64,000 nucleotides of DNA, from the NCBI RefSeq assembly GCF_052056295.1, contig NZ_CP182493.1:3844001-3908000 (forward strand), read 5' to 3'. Source of the DNA: Catenovulum sp052056295 (GTDB taxonomy: Bacteria; Pseudomonadota; Gammaproteobacteria; Enterobacterales; Alteromonadaceae). Positions 1 to 9,246 of the stretch are shown piece after piece. Within the stretch, counting starts at the first letter, position 1, and the number at the start of each line of letters is the position of its first letter. The notes below the pieces were generated by a model. It was not told the origin of the DNA, did no database searches, and saw only the letters and a list, made by a program, of their open reading frames with translations. A program made the position numbers and the translations under genes.

Positions 1-457
1 GCGCTCGGTCAGCGATTTTGGTATCACCCATTTCTTGCAAGTTATTTACGAATCGCAACGCATATTTCTTCACTGTGTTGATGAAAACGACGGGATATTG
101 ATTAAAACCGAAGGGGATAGTTTATTAATAATTTTCAAAAAGCCTAAAAAAGCTATTCAATGTGCTTTAGACATGATGGAAGACTCAAAAAAATATAATC
201 TAGAACGGCCTGCCAACGAACATATTATTCCATGTATTGGTATAGGTTATGGAGAGATTTTATCTATAGGCGGTCAAGACGTATTCGGTCGCGAGGTTAA
301 CGCTGCGAGTAAATTAGGTGAAGATACAGCTAAATCTTGGGAGATTTTAGTCTCCCAAAATGTAGTGGACAAAGTCGATAAACGCAAAAATTTTCAGTTT
401 AGCGAAATTTCTGATTTACCAGCTGGAACACCTAGGGCGTATAAGCTTATATATTAA
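1..457 (+). CDS. Class III adenylate/guanylate cyclase domain protein, C-terminal part
   Basis: The frame is open to the left edge (codons begin at base 2), so the start lies outside the window; about 151 residues are visible. SVSDFGITHFLQ followed by GILIKTEGDSLLIIF matches the cyclase homology domain around the second metal-binding aspartate (KTxGDxxxxxF). The later GQDVFGREVNAASKLGED corresponds to the NxAAR segment. The asparagine is kept, but the arginine expected four positions later, which normally stabilises the transition state, reads as serine. Activity is therefore uncertain and the protein could be regulatory. Family members make cAMP or cGMP from NTPs and usually sit behind sensor domains, which would lie outside the window. 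The stop overlaps the convergent gene at 447-2012 by 11 bp. Confidence 0.8.
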   Translation, partial: RSVSDFGITHFLQVIYESQRIFLHCVDENDGILIKTEGDSLLIIFKKPKKAIQCALDMMEDSKKYNLERPANEHIIPCIGIGYGEILSIGGQDVFGREVNAASKLGEDTAKSWEILVSQNVVDKVDKRKNFQFSEISDLPAGTPRAYKLIY

Positions 458-2012
458 CCCCAAAATCCAAAGGCTGAAACGCGGTTAATCTATCTAACAT
501 TGCCGCGTTGCCTAAACCCTGATTCGTCACCACATTGGCAAAATCAGCTTGTTCACCGTGCAGTGCCATATAGTTAAGCAATACAGTTTGCACTAATAAA
601 TTTACATTGTTGGCAGCTGGGCTAGATGCGGTTTCGACTGAAGCATCAGGGCGCATAAAACCAATTTGTTGGTGCCTTAGCTGATCTTCAATGCTTGACC
701 CCATTAAGCTCGCACGGCCCGTTGGGTTATATACCAAAAAGAACGCAGCACCGGTTGATGAGTTATCGCCAGTCCATTCACCTTTGCCACGTCCTTCTTC
801 TGAATCGTCTATGCGGCCATTGCTGGCAACCGAGCCGTCAGAATAAACATATAACATTAAAGGTTTGCCTTTACGTGCGGCATATTCTAAACATGCGCCC
901 ATGCAGCGGCCTGCGCGTAAATCTCGCATTTCGCCTGTGCCGCGCTCACCTGTGTGGTAATCAAAACCGCCCATAGTCACAGTGCCAGCACCGGCATAAC
1001 CATTAACCACTAGCTTCATAATAGATGCGGTTTTTTGAAATTCTCTGTCATTCAAAAATTCATCACTGCTAAATACACCTGCTGCGCCAACAATGTCGGG
1101 ATCTGCTGCTGGGTCGAGAGTTGAGGTATCACCAAATCTATCGGCTAAATCGGCACTTTTAACATAACCACAGTTGATTAAATCTTTAATCACTTCATCA
1201 CGGCTAATGCCCGTAGATACATTATTGAGTTTTTGTGCGCTGATGCGTTGAATGCTCTCCATTACCGCAACTGCATCTTGCTGGTCGAGTAGGGCAAATA
1301 AATCGCCAATATCAACTAAGCCTGTCACGTCCGACGGTCTGTCTACTTTAGTTGGCCTTTTATTCGAATCGATAAAATCAAGTGGTGCCATAGAGTTTGC
1401 ACCCGAATCTGTATTACGCGAACCAATTAACGATAATAACGAACCATCCGCGCCAGCTTTTGCAATTGCATACATAGGGTTATGCGGATTATTCGCCGTA
1501 TCATTTTCAGAGCGAGCGGCGATTACTGCACCATTAATGTTTTCAACTGTAGCGGCGTCGCAGCGCTCTAAAATACCGCGTAAATATTGCGAGTCTGAAT
1601 GAAAGGCTAAACCTAAATCTGTATTGGTTAGGTTTTGCCCTGGCAGCATATCGCCTGGTAAACCTAGCTTGTTATAACCAGCGGTTGATAAAAAATCTTG
1701 TTGGCCGCGTAGACCACCTACTAATACGTTAGAACCTGCAATATTGGCACCGCCAGCTAAATCAAACGCAATAAACGGAATTTTACCGGCACCTTGTACA
1801 TTAATGCCGCAAGATTGGCGCAAGGTTTGTAAATCGCCTGATAGCTCCGCAAATGCTTTTGTTGGGTTAGCAAATAAACTAAATACCGACAAACCGCCAA
1901 TAACATGCGCACCCGTTTTTAACCCTGAGGCGATAAAGTCGCGGCGCGAAACGGGTTTGCTATGGTCTGAATGTAAAATTGGTGCATCTACATGAAAAGG
2001 TCTTTTTTTCAT
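447..2012 (-). CDS. Tat-exported DUF1501-like protein
   Basis: 521 residues. Residues 22-30 read SRRDFIASG, a twin-arginine signal, followed by a hydrophobic stretch and a likely cleavage region near residues 51-56 (TKAFAE), so the protein is probably exported folded. The body (DLAGGANIAGSNV, LGLAFHSDSQYLRGIL, GGFDYHTGERGTGEMRDL) resembles the DUF1501 group of the sulfatase / alkaline-phosphatase superfamily. Homologues in Alteromonadales are often mislabelled general secretion pathway protein. It is the last gene of a three-gene minus-strand operon with two cytochrome-like proteins; DUF1501 proteins commonly accompany planctomycete-type cytochromes. Substrate unknown. The ATG start has an AAGGA-type site upstream. 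Confidence 0.75.
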   Translation of the reverse strand: MKKRPFHVDAPILHSDHSKPVSRRDFIASGLKTGAHVIGGLSVFSLFANPTKAFAELSGDLQTLRQSCGINVQGAGKIPFIAFDLAGGANIAGSNVLVGGLRGQQDFLSTAGYNKLGLPGDMLPGQNLTNTDLGLAFHSDSQYLRGILERCDAATVENINGAVIAARSENDTANNPHNPMYAIAKAGADGSLLSLIGSRNTDSGANSMAPLDFIDSNKRPTKVDRPSDVTGLVDIGDLFALLDQQDAVAVMESIQRISAQKLNNVSTGISRDEVIKDLINCGYVKSADLADRFGDTSTLDPAADPDIVGAAGVFSSDEFLNDREFQKTASIMKLVVNGYAGAGTVTMGGFDYHTGERGTGEMRDLRAGRCMGACLEYAARKGKPLMLYVYSDGSVASNGRIDDSEEGRGKGEWTGDNSSTGAAFFLVYNPTGRASLMGSSIEDQLRHQQIGFMRPDASVETASSPAANNVNLLVQTVLLNYMALHGEQADFANVVTNQGLGNAAMLDRLTAFQPLDFGVNI

Positions 2013-2036
2013 TTTGCTTGTCCTTATCCTTCAGGC

Positions 2037-4520
2037 TTATTGCAGCAAGGTCGCTGCACTAGCAAGCACAGAGGTACAACTGGCTTTTGCTATGGTTAAA
2101 CTTCTATCTGCCGCACACGTGCTGCTGCCGTTCGTGCCATTGGTTGCGCATTGGCTTAATCTGTCGATTAAATTATTAATTTCAGTAGCAACTTCGCTTT
2201 TGCTTGGTTGATCAAGCGGCTGTGTGTCTGCATTAGCAAGTGGCATTAATTTACCCAATAAGTTATCAATAAAGTTTGTTCGATTTGCTTCCGCATATGT
2301 GGTTGTGGGTGATTGATTAAAATCGAATGTGCCAAACCAATTGCTGCGAATTTGTTCATCGTTTAAAGCGCTATCACAATAGGCAATGCCAAGTTGAGTG
2401 ATTGCCATTTGCTGAGCTGAAACAAAAATATCAATTGATTCTATATTTGGTAGTTGGCGCTTGATAGTGTGGTACAAATTAGCAACTGAGCTTGTGCTTT
2501 CGCTTACACCTGTTAATTGGCTCATACTCGCGCTGATTTCCGCAAAGTTACGCAAGGCAATTTTTGAATATTCAGTTGAACTTGTACTAGCTTGTTCTTC
2601 GCTAATGGCTGGTTCGCTGCGGGCATAAGTATGTTCTGCAATTTTATCGAAGGTTAAGAAAAACTCATCTTGGGTAAAACCTTTTTCGATAGCCAATAAA
2701 CTGGCTTGCTCAGATAAGCTAACAGGTTCAGTTAAATTAGTGCCACTGGTTAGGTTCACATCCAAGTTTATAAAGGTTTGCCCAACTGAAGTGTCGCGGC
2801 CGTTAATGGCTAAGCGTAAACCTTTTATGTTGAGGTCTGTTGTTAAACTTGCGCCCGATAAATTAACTAATTTAGGTGTAGCAAACAGGTAGCTGTAGTT
2901 ATCAAATTGGCTGACTTCAAACATAATGTAACTATCGGCTAAATCAATTAAATGGCCGACTGAAAACAGCAGTACAAACTTTTCACCAACACCTGCATCA
3001 TAATTTTTTGTGATGCTTTCTTGTGATAGCGCACGGTTATATACAGCTAATAATCGCACCTGACCCAACCAAGGGTGATTGTTTGTGGCTTCATTACCTA
3101 ACATCAGCGCATAACTTGAATCCCAGTTTGATAATGTACCTAAAGCTAATTGTTCAGCATTGCCATCGGCGACTAATTGATTGTTAACGTAAATTTTTTG
3201 TCCATTTATCGGATCAAAGGTTAACACCACATGCTGCAAACTCGCTTGCAGTATTTCGTCTGCATCAGGTGTACTGAGAGCAGGGGCACCATTGTTATCT
3301 GATTCGCTGTGGCGCAACATAAAATCATAATTGTATTGGGTTTGTCCAAGGGTTATGTTTCGCTCATTATCGTTGGCTGAATAACTGATAATGCGCGCTG
3401 GACCTTCTTGCACAACATTGGCTGGGGTAACCCAAGTTTCAATTGAAAACTCTCCGGTTAATGAAATTAGCTGGTGGAATTTTTTACTGCCGGCTGTGCT
3501 TGCTTGTGCGCGGCCGCCTTTTAAATCTATGCCCCAACCACCAAGCCATTCAACAGGGCCATAAAAGGTTAAATTGGCCGCAGGCTCTATGCCCGAAGTG
3601 TCAAAAGCTTGCAAACCTTCACCGGCTTTAAACTCGTATAATGCGATTAAGTCTGACTCGTAGCGACCTTCTGCCGCTGACACTATGCCATCTGTCATTG
3701 CGAGTGCGCGAGAGGCTAATAAATTTTCATCTATATCATTTGTGTCTAACTCAGCGACAAAACTTTCAATTGCGCTGCGCATTTGGTTGGCATTGTCACC
3801 ACAGTTACTCCAACAGTTGTGGAATTCTTGGCTTAAACGGACAACTAAACGAGATTGATTTATTTGGTCTAAATTAATCGCTTTTTGTGCTGCTTGATAA
3901 GCTTGAGTTTCATCGTTACTGGCAAAAAATGGTGAAACCGGAAACTGTGCACTTGGGTTATGGCAGTTCGAACAAAACTGGCTGGTAATTGGGTAAATAT
4001 GCTCAACAAACAAAGTTTCGTCATCGGGAAAAGCTAAGCTGCTACCGGGGAGCTTTTCAGCTGGAGCGGTTAAATCCAATTGGTTACTTTGTTCCACTCT
4101 ATCGTCTGACCAAAGTTTAATCCATTGGGTCATGGTTTCGCCGCAAGCTTGATCTGAGCTTAACCAGCAATGGTGGCCGCTAGACACTTTGGTAACTAAA
4201 CGCGAATCTTCTGGTTTGGCTAAATCAACTAATAAACTGGCTTGGGTGAAGGCTTGGTTTACATCTTCACGGCTTGCGAAATAAGGCTGCTGCGTTTCTG
4301 GGGTATGGCAGCCACCACAACGGTTTTGGCTAGAAATATTATCCCACACGGCAATTTTGAAGTTCTGCACTTCTTGATTAATAGGTGCTGGGCCTTGGTA
4401 GGTTGTGGTGTCTGGTTGTTTAATAGGTGGTGGATTTTCTGCTACATCACCGCCACCACATGCGCTTAGCAATACTAAACTCGCCGCGCAGAGCAAATTT
4501 TTATAATTCCGATACAACAT
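2037..4520 (-). CDS. LamG-domain, c-type heme lipoprotein
   Basis: 827 residues. Residues 1-21 form a lipoprotein signal with lipobox LLSAC, so the mature protein should be anchored at Cys21. Two CxxCH heme-binding motifs are visible, CGGCH at 68-72 and CSNCH at 183-187, in an N-terminal cytochrome-like region. A concanavalin-like LamG domain follows at about 310-510 (FSIETWVTP, ASLQHVVLTFDPINGQKIYVNNQLV). The C-terminal third is Ser/Ala/Thr-rich and not recognised. AAGGAGAG lies 6 bp before the ATG, and the start overlaps the upstream stop as TAATG, indicating translational coupling with the 4520-5713 gene. It probably acts as an electron-transfer or binding protein at the envelope surface; its partner is unknown. 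Confidence 0.75.
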   Translation of the reverse strand: MLYRNYKNLLCAASLVLLSACGGGDVAENPPPIKQPDTTTYQGPAPINQEVQNFKIAVWDNISSQNRCGGCHTPETQQPYFASREDVNQAFTQASLLVDLAKPEDSRLVTKVSSGHHCWLSSDQACGETMTQWIKLWSDDRVEQSNQLDLTAPAEKLPGSSLAFPDDETLFVEHIYPITSQFCSNCHNPSAQFPVSPFFASNDETQAYQAAQKAINLDQINQSRLVVRLSQEFHNCWSNCGDNANQMRSAIESFVAELDTNDIDENLLASRALAMTDGIVSAAEGRYESDLIALYEFKAGEGLQAFDTSGIEPAANLTFYGPVEWLGGWGIDLKGGRAQASTAGSKKFHQLISLTGEFSIETWVTPANVVQEGPARIISYSANDNERNITLGQTQYNYDFMLRHSESDNNGAPALSTPDADEILQASLQHVVLTFDPINGQKIYVNNQLVADGNAEQLALGTLSNWDSSYALMLGNEATNNHPWLGQVRLLAVYNRALSQESITKNYDAGVGEKFVLLFSVGHLIDLADSYIMFEVSQFDNYSYLFATPKLVNLSGASLTTDLNIKGLRLAINGRDTSVGQTFINLDVNLTSGTNLTEPVSLSEQASLLAIEKGFTQDEFFLTFDKIAEHTYARSEPAISEEQASTSSTEYSKIALRNFAEISASMSQLTGVSESTSSVANLYHTIKRQLPNIESIDIFVSAQQMAITQLGIAYCDSALNDEQIRSNWFGTFDFNQSPTTTYAEANRTNFIDNLLGKLMPLANADTQPLDQPSKSEVATEINNLIDRLSQCATNGTNGSSTCAADRSLTIAKASCTSVLASAATLLQ

Positions 4521-5713
4521 TATTCACTCTCCTTTGAACAATATTCGGCTACTTCAACAAAGGTTTGTTTGAGTTTGTATCCGTTATTAATAAAACTGTC
4601 GGTTAAGCTGCTCACTTGGGTATTATCTGCTTCGGTTGCTGGAGGGCGCAAACACACAGAATTAAATACTTTTTTCACTTGGCAAGTAGCAAAGGCTTTA
4701 CTGTTTGACAGTTCTTCGCCTAAAGATTTTGCACCTTGGCCTGACCCCGAAAGAGCTGGCGACCAGCCAAGTTTTTGATTGATGCCTTGTCGCCAAAAGT
4801 TATCCCAGTTGTCATTTGGTGTGCTAAAACCGTAAGGGAAGGTAGTTGTATTGATATGGTATTTACCAACTACAGTGTCGCTATAAATTATTTGCCCATT
4901 TTCACCTTCAGGATCTGTATCACGATCAAATTGATAATCGTAGCGGGCAAAAGCCTGCGCTAGAGGATCCATCCCTGAATGACAAGCTAAGCAGTTATTT
5001 AAAAATAAACGGCTATCGCCACCTGGACTGCGACTGACATCTTGGCGAATTCTGTCGGCAGGGCGAGTATTGTCTTTTAGTGCCTCTAAATCGGTACATA
5101 AATGATTCATTAAGGTAAAGCGCAACATGGCTCGATTTGTACCTAAATAGAAGTAGGCTTTGGCGGCTGCGCGTGAGGTTAAAATACCGGCAGTTGCTTC
5201 ACTCGGTAAGTCGGTTAATTCTGATTGAGTGCGGGCGATTAGGTTTGCTTTTAGGTCAACTGCTTGTTCATCAAGTGTTTGGTAGTGATTGTTGTTATTT
5301 ACTTGATAGGTTGGTGCGGTAACTTTAGTTGTATCCGCTGTATATACTAGATCAGCTTGTAGCACTTGGCGAAAATCGACATCGTCTCTTACCATGCCGA
5401 TGACTGTTGCGCTGTAGTCGTTAAGTGGCTCGTATATATCTTGGTCGATATTTGTCCAAGGGGATGCAAATAATTTGAGTGTTACTCGATAAAAATCTGG
5501 ATGTTCGACCGCGATAGCGGCCGCTGCTTGCACATCATCTTGTTCAATCAAACTTTGCATTTGCAACAAAGTTTCTGCTGATGCTGGCACGCCAGCAAGG
5601 CGATTGTGAATATATTGAGCTTGCTCTAACGACCCAGCATAGGCGGGTAAGATCAAGCTTGCTGTAATTAATAAAGTCTTGATAGACCTCATCCTTTGAC
5701 CATTTTTAAACAT
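4520..5713 (-). CDS. Planctomycete-type c-type cytochrome-like exported protein
   Basis: 397 residues with a Sec signal peptide (about 1-26, ending AYA). One heme motif, CLACH at 241-245, is followed by SGMDPLAQAFARYDYQ. That arrangement (CxxCH then MDPL.xAF..YD) is typical of the DUF1588/DUF1585 C-terminal region of planctomycete-type cytochromes, and EALKDNTRPADRIRQDVSRSPGG fits the same family. It is shorter than full DUF1592-DUF1588-DUF1585 proteins. It is the first gene of the minus-strand trio; GGAGA lies 7 bp before the ATG at 5713. An internal ATG at 5692 would shorten the signal peptide. Periplasmic heme protein of unknown redox partner. Confidence 0.65.
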   Translation of the reverse strand: MFKNGQRMRSIKTLLITASLILPAYAGSLEQAQYIHNRLAGVPASAETLLQMQSLIEQDDVQAAAAIAVEHPDFYRVTLKLFASPWTNIDQDIYEPLNDYSATVIGMVRDDVDFRQVLQADLVYTADTTKVTAPTYQVNNNNHYQTLDEQAVDLKANLIARTQSELTDLPSEATAGILTSRAAAKAYFYLGTNRAMLRFTLMNHLCTDLEALKDNTRPADRIRQDVSRSPGGDSRLFLNNCLACHSGMDPLAQAFARYDYQFDRDTDPEGENGQIIYSDTVVGKYHINTTTFPYGFSTPNDNWDNFWRQGINQKLGWSPALSGSGQGAKSLGEELSNSKAFATCQVKKVFNSVCLRPPATEADNTQVSSLTDSFINNGYKLKQTFVEVAEYCSKESE

Positions 5714-5903
5714 TCTATTGTCTCCGTGACGTTAGAAACTACGTTTTTACTATTGCTAACATCATTTTCATGTAGCTTGGAGATAAGTGTAGCTTAGTTG
5801 TAGAAAATTATTTTGACCTAGTTGGCAAAATTGTGAATTAGTTTGCTAGCTTCTTATTTAATTATCTACTAACCTAAAAATGATTTTTATTGATTGTCGG
5901 CTT

Positions 5904-6210
5904 GGTGCAGTTGGATAAGCACTAGATTATGATTATCGCAAAACGCTGTGAATACGTCCTTGTACGCTCGCAAATGCCATCCATGGCGATTGAAGTTTTG
6001 CTCCTAACCATATTGCTAGTACGTATCCAGTTTGAGCTTTTAGTTGCAATCATTTGGTGCTTTAAGCTTCAAGTATCGGAGTGGTGCAGTTGGATAAGCA
6101 CTAGAACATGATTATCGCAAAAACGCTGTGAATACGTCCTTGTACGCTCACAAACGCCATCCATGGCGATTGAAGTTTTGCTCCTAATCATATTTCTAGT
6201 ACATATCCAA
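5904..6210. repeat. Tandem 179-bp intergenic hairpin repeat, array A (two units)
   Basis: Two head-to-tail units begin with GGTGCAGTTGGATAAGCACT at 5904 and 6083, a spacing of 179 bp. Each carries the conserved core ATCGCAAAA(A)CGCTGTG then TACGTCCTTGTACGCTC, an inner palindrome GCCATCCATGGC, and GAAGTTTTGCTC. The outer arms GTTGGATAAGCACTAG and CTAGTACxTATCCA are inverted repeats, so each unit can fold into one long hairpin. Together with 5714-5903 and 6403-6490, where I see no gene, it fills the gap between the divergent operons starting at 5713 and 6491. Confidence 0.85.
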
Positions 6211-6300
6211 TTAGATATTTGAGTTGTTGCTATCCATCGTGTGCGGACAATTGGAGCACATTCAACATATATCGATGCCCGATTCTTTGAACATATGGTA

Positions 6301-6399
6301 GAGATATAATTTAGAGCAAAATTTCTTTTTCAGGGACGAAAAAGCGAAGCGTACAGGGATTGTATTCACAGCGGTTTTGCGAAAATTATACTCTAGCGT
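6301..6399 (-). repeat. Dispersed hairpin repeat, single inverted copy
   Basis: This is an inverted copy of the element found in arrays A and B: TTTAGAGCAAAATTT at the left, then GCGTACAGGGATTGTATTCA, then CGGTTTTGCGAAAATTAT. The inner palindrome is not GCCATCCATGGC but CTTTTTC-AGGGAC-GAAAAAG, a different sequence that still forms a perfect 7-bp stem. The outer arms (AGAGATATAATTT and AAAATTATACTCT) also pair. It lies about 90 bp upstream of the gene starting at 6491. Confidence 0.7.
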
Positions 6400-6490
6400 A
6401 TGTTCAATAGGCACGATGTTTTAGGTAAATTTGGACACGCACTTAGGTGCATAATTCTGTAGATATAGAAAAGGATTAAAGGAATTAAGC

Positions 6491-9229
6491 ATGAATCCGG
6501 TTTTGAGTTGTAGCGGAGTCGCGCTGACATTTCTTCTTTTGCTTGGGTGTACACAAGACACGCAAACAAATGATGAGTCAGGAAAACAATTAGATCCTGT
6601 GTTGGTTGAATACCCTGTGGTGTTTTTACAACGCAGCGCCAGCTATTTGCTTGACGAGCAAACAATTCAAGCCAGCCATGAGTTTTTAAATCCGACCAAA
6701 TTTAACCCAGGTGCAGCTATTTGGCTTAAGCACAACGCCTCAGTTTTATCTAAAGCGACGAATATCAGCGACGATTTTTTTCTACAATATTTTGGTGAAA
6801 ACGCCATAGTCGATATTAAAGATTTAACCTTAGCGCCAAATGGCGATGAGTTACTCTTTTCGCTAAAAGTACAATTTACCGGCGATGATGTTGAAGAGTT
6901 AAACGAGCAACAAACTTGGAATATTTGGTCGTATCAGCATTCGAGTAAAACTTTTTATCCCATTATTCAAAGTGATGAAATTGCTAATTTGGCAGATGAT
7001 TTTGCCGCTAAATATTTACCTGATGGCCGCATTGTTTTTGCTTCTACCCGTCAGCAGACTTCAAAAGCTTTGTTGCTTGATGAAGGTCGTCCGCAGTATC
7101 TAGCGTTAAATGACAGACGTAACGCGACTTCAATAAATCTGCATGTTATGGATGATTTAGGGCAAAATATTCAGCAAATCACTTTTAATATGAATCATGA
7201 TTTGTACCCGCATATTTTGCAAGATGGCAGCATTTTATATAACCGCTGGGATACCAATAGTAACGATCGTATCAGCTTATATCGAGTAAACCCGGACGGT
7301 ACCGAAAACTCCTATGTGTATGGTTGGTCTACTGACCAACACAATATCAATGAAAACTTGCAATTGCCCAGTCAATTTCGCCGTTTTATCAATATGGATG
7401 ATGGCAATTTAATATGGCTAGCCGAGCAAGAGGGCGATGATGAGTTTAAAACCATTCCAATGGTTTTAAATATAAATGAGTATGTTGAAGATAATTTGGA
7501 TATAGCTGCAGAAGAAGTCTCGACAGAATCGACGCAAAAATATCCTCTGTTGAGTCAATTTAATTTTGATTTTAATTTGGCAGATGAAGACTTAAGCGCT
7601 TATTCGGGACAACTCGCTGATGTATTCCCAATGCAAGACGGCAGTGGTCGTTTATTGTTAAGTTTGAGTTTATGCCGGGTCATTCACCAAGAAAAAATCA
7701 AAACTTGTCAACAAGTTAAAGACATAGCAGCAGAGGAATATCAATTAGCCCAACCTGCCTATGAATTGTGGTTGTACGATCCAACCAATAAAACTCAGCA
7801 GTTGGTTAATAGAAGTGAATTAGCAGGCCAAGCGGACAACCAAATTATTGAACAAGCATTTGTAATGCAAGCATATTCATCGCCGGCAATTAAAAATACC
7901 GATGATAATCTTACGCCAGAACTAGCTGCGGAAAACTTAGCTGTATTAGATATCGCCAGTGTGTTTGATATGGACGGAGAGCTTGATTACGGCAGTTCAA
8001 TAGGCCAGTTACAAGATTTAACTTTGCACAATCAAAATAATATGCCAGTTAAATTTGTCCGATTTATTCGAGGTGTGCCTATGCCGCCACGAGAAGTTCG
8101 TAATGTTATGGGAACCGACTTTGGCCGCAGTGGTGGGCAGTTGATGCGTGAAATTATTGGTTATGCGCCAATTGAACCAGATGGCTCGGTAAAAGTAACT
8201 TTGCCAGCTAATACACCTTTTATGCTTAGTTTAGTCGACCAAAATGGTCAACGAGTGGGTAGCCGGCATAACCATTGGATAAGTTTAGTTGCAGGCGAAA
8301 CTCTGCAATGTACTGGTTGTCATGACAGAAGTAATCCTTCAACCCATGGAAGACTTGATAGCCAAGTTGAACCTATTAACTCAGGTGTAACTGCTTCTGG
8401 TGCTTTTAATGGCGGCAAAACAGATTTAAGCGCAGAAATTGGCGAAACAATGGCGCAAGCTAAATGGCGGCTGTTAGGCGCACAGGCTGTTAAAGCCGAT
8501 ATGCAATTAACCAACGTGTGGACTGACACTAACAATGCTGCAGCGCAACCTGAGTTAAATGAGATAAATTTAACTTATGCAGATTTACAAACCCTGCAAC
8601 CTGATGGTGTTGTGTGTTTTAGCCAATGGCAATTTTATTGCCGAATTTCAATTAACTACCCTTGGCATATTCAGCCTATTTGGGATTTATCACGTGAAGT
8701 ATTTGACCCGGCAACTGTTGATGATGAAAACCCTGTAGTAATTGCCAATAATCAATGTTCGGCATGTCATGCTCCACAGGATGCTGATGGTCTAGCGCAA
8801 GTTCCACCGGGTCAACTTGAGTTAACTGATAGTGCATCTCCGCAGCAAGCAAGACACTTTACCAGCTATCGAGAACTTATGTTTAACGATGTTGAACAAG
8901 AGGTAGTTGAGGGGATTTTGCAAGATAGACTCATTCAACAAACTGATGGTGAAGGTAATCTTGTATTTGAAGTGGATGAAGAAGGAGAATTGATTTTGGA
9001 CGAGAATGAGCAGCCAATCCCTGTGTTAACCACTGTGACAGTGCGAAATATTTTATCGACATCAGGGGCGCGCAGTAGCGCTAGATTCTTCCAATTATTC
9101 AATGAATTTGACGCCGATGCACAAACAGTTGATCACACAAATATGCTAACCCCAGCTGAGTTAAGGCTGATAGCTGAGTGGTTAGATTTGGGCGGTCAGT
9201 ATTACAACAACCCATTTTATCCACAATAA
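6491..9229 (+). CDS. HzsA-related di-heme lipoprotein
   Basis: 912 residues. The lipoprotein signal ends in LLLGC (Cys20). The N-terminal two thirds look like a WD40/PD40-type beta-propeller (PDGRIVFASTRQ, LQDGSILYNRWD, YRVNPDGTENSYVYG), as in the middle domain of hydrazine synthase alpha subunit. Two heme motifs follow, CTGCH at 607-611 and CSACH at 756-760. The C-terminus has the family ending LTPAELRLIAEWLDLGGQYY. Family members outside anammox bacteria have no shown hydrazine synthase activity, so only the fold and heme binding are implied. AAAGGA lies a few bases before the ATG. It opens the long plus-strand envelope locus and shares heme and lipoprotein character with the divergent operon at 2037-5713. 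Confidence 0.75.
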   Translation: MNPVLSCSGVALTFLLLLGCTQDTQTNDESGKQLDPVLVEYPVVFLQRSASYLLDEQTIQASHEFLNPTKFNPGAAIWLKHNASVLSKATNISDDFFLQYFGENAIVDIKDLTLAPNGDELLFSLKVQFTGDDVEELNEQQTWNIWSYQHSSKTFYPIIQSDEIANLADDFAAKYLPDGRIVFASTRQQTSKALLLDEGRPQYLALNDRRNATSINLHVMDDLGQNIQQITFNMNHDLYPHILQDGSILYNRWDTNSNDRISLYRVNPDGTENSYVYGWSTDQHNINENLQLPSQFRRFINMDDGNLIWLAEQEGDDEFKTIPMVLNINEYVEDNLDIAAEEVSTESTQKYPLLSQFNFDFNLADEDLSAYSGQLADVFPMQDGSGRLLLSLSLCRVIHQEKIKTCQQVKDIAAEEYQLAQPAYELWLYDPTNKTQQLVNRSELAGQADNQIIEQAFVMQAYSSPAIKNTDDNLTPELAAENLAVLDIASVFDMDGELDYGSSIGQLQDLTLHNQNNMPVKFVRFIRGVPMPPREVRNVMGTDFGRSGGQLMREIIGYAPIEPDGSVKVTLPANTPFMLSLVDQNGQRVGSRHNHWISLVAGETLQCTGCHDRSNPSTHGRLDSQVEPINSGVTASGAFNGGKTDLSAEIGETMAQAKWRLLGAQAVKADMQLTNVWTDTNNAAAQPELNEINLTYADLQTLQPDGVVCFSQWQFYCRISINYPWHIQPIWDLSREVFDPATVDDENPVVIANNQCSACHAPQDADGLAQVPPGQLELTDSASPQQARHFTSYRELMFNDVEQEVVEGILQDRLIQQTDGEGNLVFEVDEEGELILDENEQPIPVLTTVTVRNILSTSGARSSARFFQLFNEFDADAQTVDHTNMLTPAELRLIAEWLDLGGQYYNNPFYPQ

Positions 9230-9246
9230 AGGAATAACAGTTAACT

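Noticed and set aside
5929..6111. Open frame inside repeat array A
   Set aside because: It is made of the repeat core and stops at the unit boundary; not a gene.
6491..9229. A genuine hydrazine synthase (anammox)
   Set aside because: Only one HzsA-like subunit is present, with no beta/gamma subunits, and the organism is gammaproteobacterial; only fold and heme sites are shared.
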